Below, in pieces: positions 33,134 to 37,348 of a stretch of 37,348 bases of DNA. The DNA is taken from NCBI GenBank assembly GCA_021782365.1, contig JAJXVB010000018.1, forward strand, positions 1 through 37,348, written 5' to 3'. A program made the translations under genes and the position numbers. The notes beneath the pieces were generated by a model. That model had not been told where the DNA came from, made no database searches, and worked only from the letters and a program-made list of their open reading frames with translations. Source of the stretch: Pseudomonadota bacterium (GTDB lineage Bacteria > Pseudomonadota > Gammaproteobacteria > Burkholderiales > Gallionellaceae). How positions within the stretch are numbered: position 1 is the stretch's first letter; the number at the start of each line of letters is the position of its first letter.

Positions 33134-33775
33134 ATGATCAACATTCTTGTCGTTGACGACCACGCATTGATCCGCAAGGGATTGAAGCAACTTCTCGAGG
33201 ACAATCCCGATCTCAATATCGCAGGAGAAGCCGCCAGCGGCGCTCAAGCCGTTGCGATGCTTCGCGCGCAGCATTTCGACCTGATGCTGCTGGACATCAA
33301 CCTTCCGGATAAGCACGGCATCGAAGTGCTCAGGCAATTCAAATTGGAGCAGCCCGATCTCAAGATCATCGTCTTAAGCATGTACCCGGAGGACCATTAT
33401 GGGGTGCGCGCGCTGAAGGCAGGCGCGGTGGGCTATATCAACAAGCAAAGCGCTGCCGATGTGCTGATACAGGCGATCCGCCAGGTGATCAGCGGAAAAA
33501 AATACATCAGCGAGATCCTTGCGGAACAGCTCCTGAACAATCTGATCGGAGAGTCGAGGGAGCTGATGCACCAGACCCTTTCAAACCGGGAATACCAGAC
33601 CCTGTGCCTGATGGCATCTGGGAAGTCGCTTGGCGACATCTCGCAGATCATGAGCCTGAGCCCAAAGACAGTCAGCGTGTATCGCGGCCGCATGCTGGCA
33701 AAAATGGGTTTTACCAACAATGCTGAGGCAATACACTATGCCATCAGCCACCATCTGGTCGATGCCCAGGAATGA
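33134..33775 (+). CDS. NarL/FixJ family response regulator
   Basis: A 213-residue two-domain regulator: receiver (1-120) with D8, D9 and phospho-acceptor D54 in LMLLDINLP, and a LuxR-type HTH (about 148-210) with LSNREYQTLCLMASGKSLG and LSPKTVSVYRGRML. The frame is open from a TTG at 33116; the ATG at 33134 starts the normal MINILVVDDH. The ribosome site is unclear: AGGAAAG lies some 20 bases upstream, far from either start. There is no histidine kinase next to it, so it is an orphan here; the divergent Ser/Thr kinase or a distant kinase may act on it. It precedes the diguanylate cyclase by 32 bases and likely shares its transcript. Confidence 0.93.
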   Translation: MINILVVDDHALIRKGLKQLLEDNPDLNIAGEAASGAQAVAMLRAQHFDLMLLDINLPDKHGIEVLRQFKLEQPDLKIIVLSMYPEDHYGVRALKAGAVGYINKQSAADVLIQAIRQVISGKKYISEILAEQLLNNLIGESRELMHQTLSNREYQTLCLMASGKSLGDISQIMSLSPKTVSVYRGRMLAKMGFTNNAEAIHYAISHHLVDAQE

Positions 33776-33807
33776 GGCGCTAGATCAAAACTCGAAGAGT
33801 CTGAAAA

Positions 33808-35562
33808 ATGAAGAGTCCATCCGAAATTGCACGCGAAACCCTGAAGCTTCTGGCGCAGCGCAAGCTCTCTCCGACGCCGGATCAGTATGCAAAGATTTTT
33901 GCCGAGATCAGCGGGGAACCGGCATCAGCATCCGATGGCGCTGAAGAGGTGCTGAAAAATCTGGCCGAACATCTGCTCTCGAATGATCAGTTTTCCCCAT
34001 CCGGAATTGCGCTCAAGAAGGCGCTTTCCGAAAAAGACTGGGATCAGTGCATCAAGGAGACCCAAAAGATTGCTTCCAAAGGTGGAGAAGATGCGCAATC
34101 CTGGCCTGTTTTGATCAAGAACCTTTTGCGCCAGATCGATCTCCCGCACAGGGGGCTGACCACGACGCGAAAGAAGGAAGGTGTTGAGACTGTCATTGCG
34201 CGTTTCTCGTCCAAACCGGAAGTGCTTTATGAAAAACTCCACAACCTCATCCGCTCCTGGTCTGCGTCTCCAATGGCCGAGACGCTGGCCGATGCGATTC
34301 CGGTCGATACCTCTTCTCCCGTCGCTTCTTCGCCGGCCCCTGCTCCTTCGCTGCCTTTAAGCAAGGGAGGCGAAATCATTTCCAAGCTTGCAGAGCTCCT
34401 CGCGCAAACGCTGGAGAGCACGATTAGCGCCCAGCCGGAACTATCAGATGAGATCCGCCAGCTGAGTTCCCAGGTGAGGCTCATCAGAACGACAGAGCAG
34501 ATCAACGAGCTTCAGCAGAAGCTTCGCCACTTATGGCTCAAGGTCGAATTGCGCGGCACCGACAAGACCCGCATCCAGGAAGGGCTGGTTCGCCTTCTGC
34601 GCCTGCTCGTCGAAAACGTCGGCGAGATGGTCGAAGACGAGGAATGGCTGCACGGTCAGATCAAGGCGCTGAACGAGATCATCAGCAAGCCTTTGGACAA
34701 GCATGTGATCGCGGATGCCGAACGCAGCCTGAGGGAGGCGATCATCAAACAGAGCCTCTTGAAGAAGAGCCTGACGGATGCGAAATCGACCCTAAAAAAC
34801 CTGATGACCACCTTCATCGACCGTCTGGGCGCCATCACCACCAGCACGGGCGATTATCACAAGAAGATCGAGGGATACAGCGAGAAGATCGCGAAAACGA
34901 ACAACCTCAACGAGCTAGGCAATCTGCTCGAAGACATCATGCAGGACACGCGCATCATCCAGACAAACGCATTGCGCTCGCACGAAGAGCTGCTCGATAC
35001 GCGCCGTCAGGTCGAGGAAGCGGAAGCCAGGATCGCAAAGCTGGAACAGGAGCTTTCCGAGATCAGCGAGCTCGTCCATCAGGATCAGTTGACCGGCGTA
35101 TTAAACAGACGCGGGCTGGACGACGCATTCGAGCGCGAGTCCACTCGTGTCGATCGCAACCATGCGCCTCTTTGCGTGGCACTCCTGGACATAGACGATT
35201 TCAAACGGATGAACGACAGCATGGGACATCATGTCGGAGATCAGGCACTCGTCCATCTCAGCAATGTTATCAGGGAAACCCTGCGACCATCCGATGCGGT
35301 AGCTCGCTATGGCGGAGAAGAGTTCGTCATCGTCCTGCCTGATATCTCATTGGAGGAAGCCGCTGGCATCGTGGAAAGGTTGCAAAGAGAGCTCACCAAG
35401 CGTTTCTTCCTGCATGAGAACGAGCGCGTGCTGGTGACCTTCAGCGCGGGCGTGGTGCAACGCGAGGAAGGCGAACCTCAGGACGAGGTCATCGGGCGCG
35501 CCGACAAGGCGATGTATCAGGCCAAACGTACGGGCAAGAACCGTGTGGTAAAGGCTACATAG
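33808..35562 (+). CDS. Diguanylate cyclase (GGDEF) with large N-terminal region
   Basis: A 584-residue protein. The C-terminal GGDEF domain (about 420-580) has the active site GGEEF (502-506) and an inhibitory RxxD site, RPSD (493-496), five residues before it, so it should make c-di-GMP under product control. There is no EAL domain. The first 400 residues are soluble and helical: residues 1-150 and 185-400 have no domain I can name, joined by a Pro/Ser/Ala-rich linker (165-185). A coiled coil at about 395-425 leads into the catalytic domain and probably dimerises it. No transmembrane helix is seen, so it is cytoplasmic. Its stop is one base from the convergent TPR gene stop. Confidence 0.93.
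   Translation: MKSPSEIARETLKLLAQRKLSPTPDQYAKIFAEISGEPASASDGAEEVLKNLAEHLLSNDQFSPSGIALKKALSEKDWDQCIKETQKIASKGGEDAQSWPVLIKNLLRQIDLPHRGLTTTRKKEGVETVIARFSSKPEVLYEKLHNLIRSWSASPMAETLADAIPVDTSSPVASSPAPAPSLPLSKGGEIISKLAELLAQTLESTISAQPELSDEIRQLSSQVRLIRTTEQINELQQKLRHLWLKVELRGTDKTRIQEGLVRLLRLLVENVGEMVEDEEWLHGQIKALNEIISKPLDKHVIADAERSLREAIIKQSLLKKSLTDAKSTLKNLMTTFIDRLGAITTSTGDYHKKIEGYSEKIAKTNNLNELGNLLEDIMQDTRIIQTNALRSHEELLDTRRQVEEAEARIAKLEQELSEISELVHQDQLTGVLNRRGLDDAFERESTRVDRNHAPLCVALLDIDDFKRMNDSMGHHVGDQALVHLSNVIRETLRPSDAVARYGGEEFVIVLPDISLEEAAGIVERLQRELTKRFFLHENERVLVTFSAGVVQREEGEPQDEVIGRADKAMYQAKRTGKNRVVKAT
34347..34374. repeat. Imperfect palindrome in the linker of the diguanylate cyclase gene
   Basis: A 28-base dyad, TTCGCTGCCTT (34347-34357) against AAGGGAGGCGAA (34363-34374), translated in frame as SLPLSKGGE. 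Similar in-frame peptides (PLSKGGE, PPLxKGG) are known to me as traces of widespread CCCTTT/AAAGGG palindromic repeats. The match is loose; it may be chance. Confidence 0.4.
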
Positions 35563-35563
35563 A

Positions 35564-37348
35564 TCAGCGCCCGTCGCACCAGTCCTGCCAAACCTTTCGG
35601 TAAACCGACTCCATCGCGTTTGCGAACCCAGGGCCATCCATCAGGGGACTCGATTCCATGCGTTGTCTTAGCGTTTGCCTAAGATGAGCTAGCCTTGGCA
35701 AATCGCTCGCAAGCTCTGCTGCAATCTTCACGAAGGATTCTTCATCGAAGGCTGCAAGTTCGGTCAGGCCCAGGTTGTTGAGTTGGCTCCACCCTGCCCT
35801 GCCGACCACGGTAGCCCCAACCAGCGTCACAACAGGCACGCCCATCCAGTACGCATCGAGACTTGTGGTATGCCCGTTGTACGGCAGCGTATCCAGACAG
35901 ATGTCGATCCGGTGATAGGTCTCCAGATACTTCCTTCTGGACATCGTCTCGACGAACTCCACACGATCCGGGCTGATTGAACAATCCTTAAGAGTATCCA
36001 GAACGCACTGGCGATGAGACCCCGAAGGCGAGAGCAGCAACAGACGGGAATTTGGAACGATGGACATGACGCTTCCCCAGCTCTGAAGCGTGCCTTCTGT
36101 AAGCTTGCAGAAATTGTTGAGACAGCCGAAAGTGACATGACCTGCGCTCATCGAAGGCAGTGGATTGGGTTGAATCGTGGATGTCAGAGGATCATAGCAC
36201 CAGAACGTATGGGGAAGCCTGATGGACTTTTCCACATAGCGTCCATCTCCCATCTCCACTGGATCAAGCCATGGGTCTGTCAGCCGATAGTCGATCCCCG
36301 GTATGCCGGTGGTTCCAGGGTATGCAAGCCAGGCAACCTGGACCGGTGCTGGCTTGCCCGCAAATAGCATGGTCCTTCCCTTGTCCATGTGCATCGTCAA
36401 GTCAACAAGAATGTCTATTCCATCTGCTGCGATCATCTTTGCCAATTGAGCATCACTCATGCCTTGCGTATTCCGCCACACATCCGCATATCCATGTAGA
36501 CGCTGGCTCAGTTCATCAGGACTCAACAGTTGCGCATAACAGAAAATCTCAAAATTGCCGTGGTCGTGATTGAATAGCAGCGGGACAGTAAAGAAAGATT
36601 GGCAATGATCCCTAAAATTCGGTGAAACATAACCAATGCGCAAGCGCCGATCAGGATTTCGGTCGTGATCCTTGTGAGACATCAGGGCAAGTGGTCTATG
36701 GGAACTTGCGAATTTTTCCGCTTCTTCCCGTATTGCTTCTTCATCATATGCGGGATGGAAATAAACCGTATATATCAGATTGCTGTGAGCCGAAACATCC
36801 TGTAGATCGAGTTCTGTAGCACGCCGATAGCATCCGATTGCCTGATCAAGATCGCCTGTATCCTTTAATACGTTACCCAGGTTGTTGAGCGCAGCGGCAT
36901 CATCGGGGTTCAAATCGAGCGCATGCAAAAAGCTGTTCTTCGCGTCATAAAGACGGCCTTTTCCCTTGAGTATCAAACCTAAAGTATTGTGTGCCTCCTG
37001 AAGATCAGGATTTATAGATAATGCCGATCGGCAAGCGAGCAGGGCATCATCCAGAGCACCTCTTTCCTTCAATGTCAACGCGAGATTATTGCCTGCTTCT
37101 GCAAAGTCCTGCTTGTAAGACAAGGCTTGCCGATAGCACTCCTCAGCCTTGTCCATTTTTCTCTGTTGAGCGAAAAGATTTCCGAGGTTGTAATGCACGC
37201 TTTCGTTGTCCGGATTGAACACGAGTGATTGGCGGTACGCGGTTTCCGCCTCATTCAATTTTTTCTGGCCCTTGAGTGCCCTGCCCAATCCGAAATACGC
37301 CTCCCCTTCACTACCAGGCAACTGCACAGCACTCTTGAAGATCTGTTC
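35564..37348 (-). CDS. TPR and O-GlcNAc transferase-like protein (SPINDLY/OGT type), N-terminus outside window
   Basis: 594 residues are visible, and the frame stays open to the right edge (it begins EQIFKSAVQLPG), so the N-terminus is missing and the GTG at 37327 is not a real start. About five to six TPR units cover visible residues 10-210 (repeats of AYFGLGRAL, VHYNLGNLF, NNLGNVLKD). The glycosyltransferase-41 part (225-594) shows RIGYVSPNFRDH, VAWLAYPGTTG, GCLNNFCKL and LDTLPYNGHTTSLDAYWMG. Such bacterial proteins transfer a sugar, often GlcNAc, to protein Ser/Thr or take part in glycan synthesis. The target is unknown. Convergent with, and one base from, the diguanylate cyclase gene. Confidence 0.9.
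   Translation of the reverse strand, partial: EQIFKSAVQLPGSEGEAYFGLGRALKGQKKLNEAETAYRQSLVFNPDNESVHYNLGNLFAQQRKMDKAEECYRQALSYKQDFAEAGNNLALTLKERGALDDALLACRSALSINPDLQEAHNTLGLILKGKGRLYDAKNSFLHALDLNPDDAAALNNLGNVLKDTGDLDQAIGCYRRATELDLQDVSAHSNLIYTVYFHPAYDEEAIREEAEKFASSHRPLALMSHKDHDRNPDRRLRIGYVSPNFRDHCQSFFTVPLLFNHDHGNFEIFCYAQLLSPDELSQRLHGYADVWRNTQGMSDAQLAKMIAADGIDILVDLTMHMDKGRTMLFAGKPAPVQVAWLAYPGTTGIPGIDYRLTDPWLDPVEMGDGRYVEKSIRLPHTFWCYDPLTSTIQPNPLPSMSAGHVTFGCLNNFCKLTEGTLQSWGSVMSIVPNSRLLLLSPSGSHRQCVLDTLKDCSISPDRVEFVETMSRRKYLETYHRIDICLDTLPYNGHTTSLDAYWMGVPVVTLVGATVVGRAGWSQLNNLGLTELAAFDEESFVKIAAELASDLPRLAHLRQTLRQRMESSPLMDGPGFANAMESVYRKVWQDWCDGR

Overview
This window reads as ordinary, gene-dense chromosome from a Gram-negative betaproteobacterium. 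Several features point that way: long same-strand gene blocks with very short gaps, an outer-membrane porin ending in Phe, lipoprotein and Sec signal peptides, Rep, RimO, AcnA and RhlE proteins of proteobacterial type, and a tRNA-Ala/tRNA-Glu pair behind gltX. A Nitrosomonadales/Gallionella-like lineage is my guess from overall style; it is not proven by the sequence. I see no phage, insertion sequence, integrase or CRISPR array.

Left part (1-8030): a truncated LysR-type regulator diverges from a redox operon of pirin, cytochrome b561, two YceI proteins and an Old Yellow Enzyme, which ends at a perfect bidirectional terminator. Opposing it are an RNA helicase (rhlE copy 1, TTG start) and an overlapping patatin-like lipoprotein, then an arsenic operon arsR-arsC-acr3 with a visible operator. 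Next (8030-14612): a second rhlE behind a long structured leader, a convergent galE-rep pair, and gltX followed by tRNA-Ala(GGC) and tRNA-Glu(TTC) with their own promoter and terminator.

Middle (14681-26166): a three-gene unit of porin, small phosphate-binding-like periplasmic protein and large hybrid histidine kinase, with a single-domain response regulator divergent from it. Then comes a seven-gene MoxR/Bat operon (moxR, DUF58, DUF4381, two von Willebrand A proteins, TPR protein, BatD) whose genes nearly all overlap by the four bases ATGA.

Right part (26337-37348): aconitase acnA, a ZIP metal transporter with rimO, a candidate ~90-nt small RNA, a membrane-anchored Ser/Thr kinase, a NarL-type response regulator with a GGEEF diguanylate cyclase, and a TPR/O-GlcNAc-transferase-like protein cut by the right edge.

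The most interesting signals are not proteins. First is the candidate sRNA at about 31204-31294 (minus), with two hairpins presenting C-rich loops, a strong terminator, and a tandem 14-bp repeat abutting its -35 box. Second is the rhlE2 leader, whose Shine-Dalgarno lies in a small hairpin. The kinase/regulator/cyclase cluster and the porin-binding protein-hybrid kinase unit are the best candidates for poorly described signalling systems.
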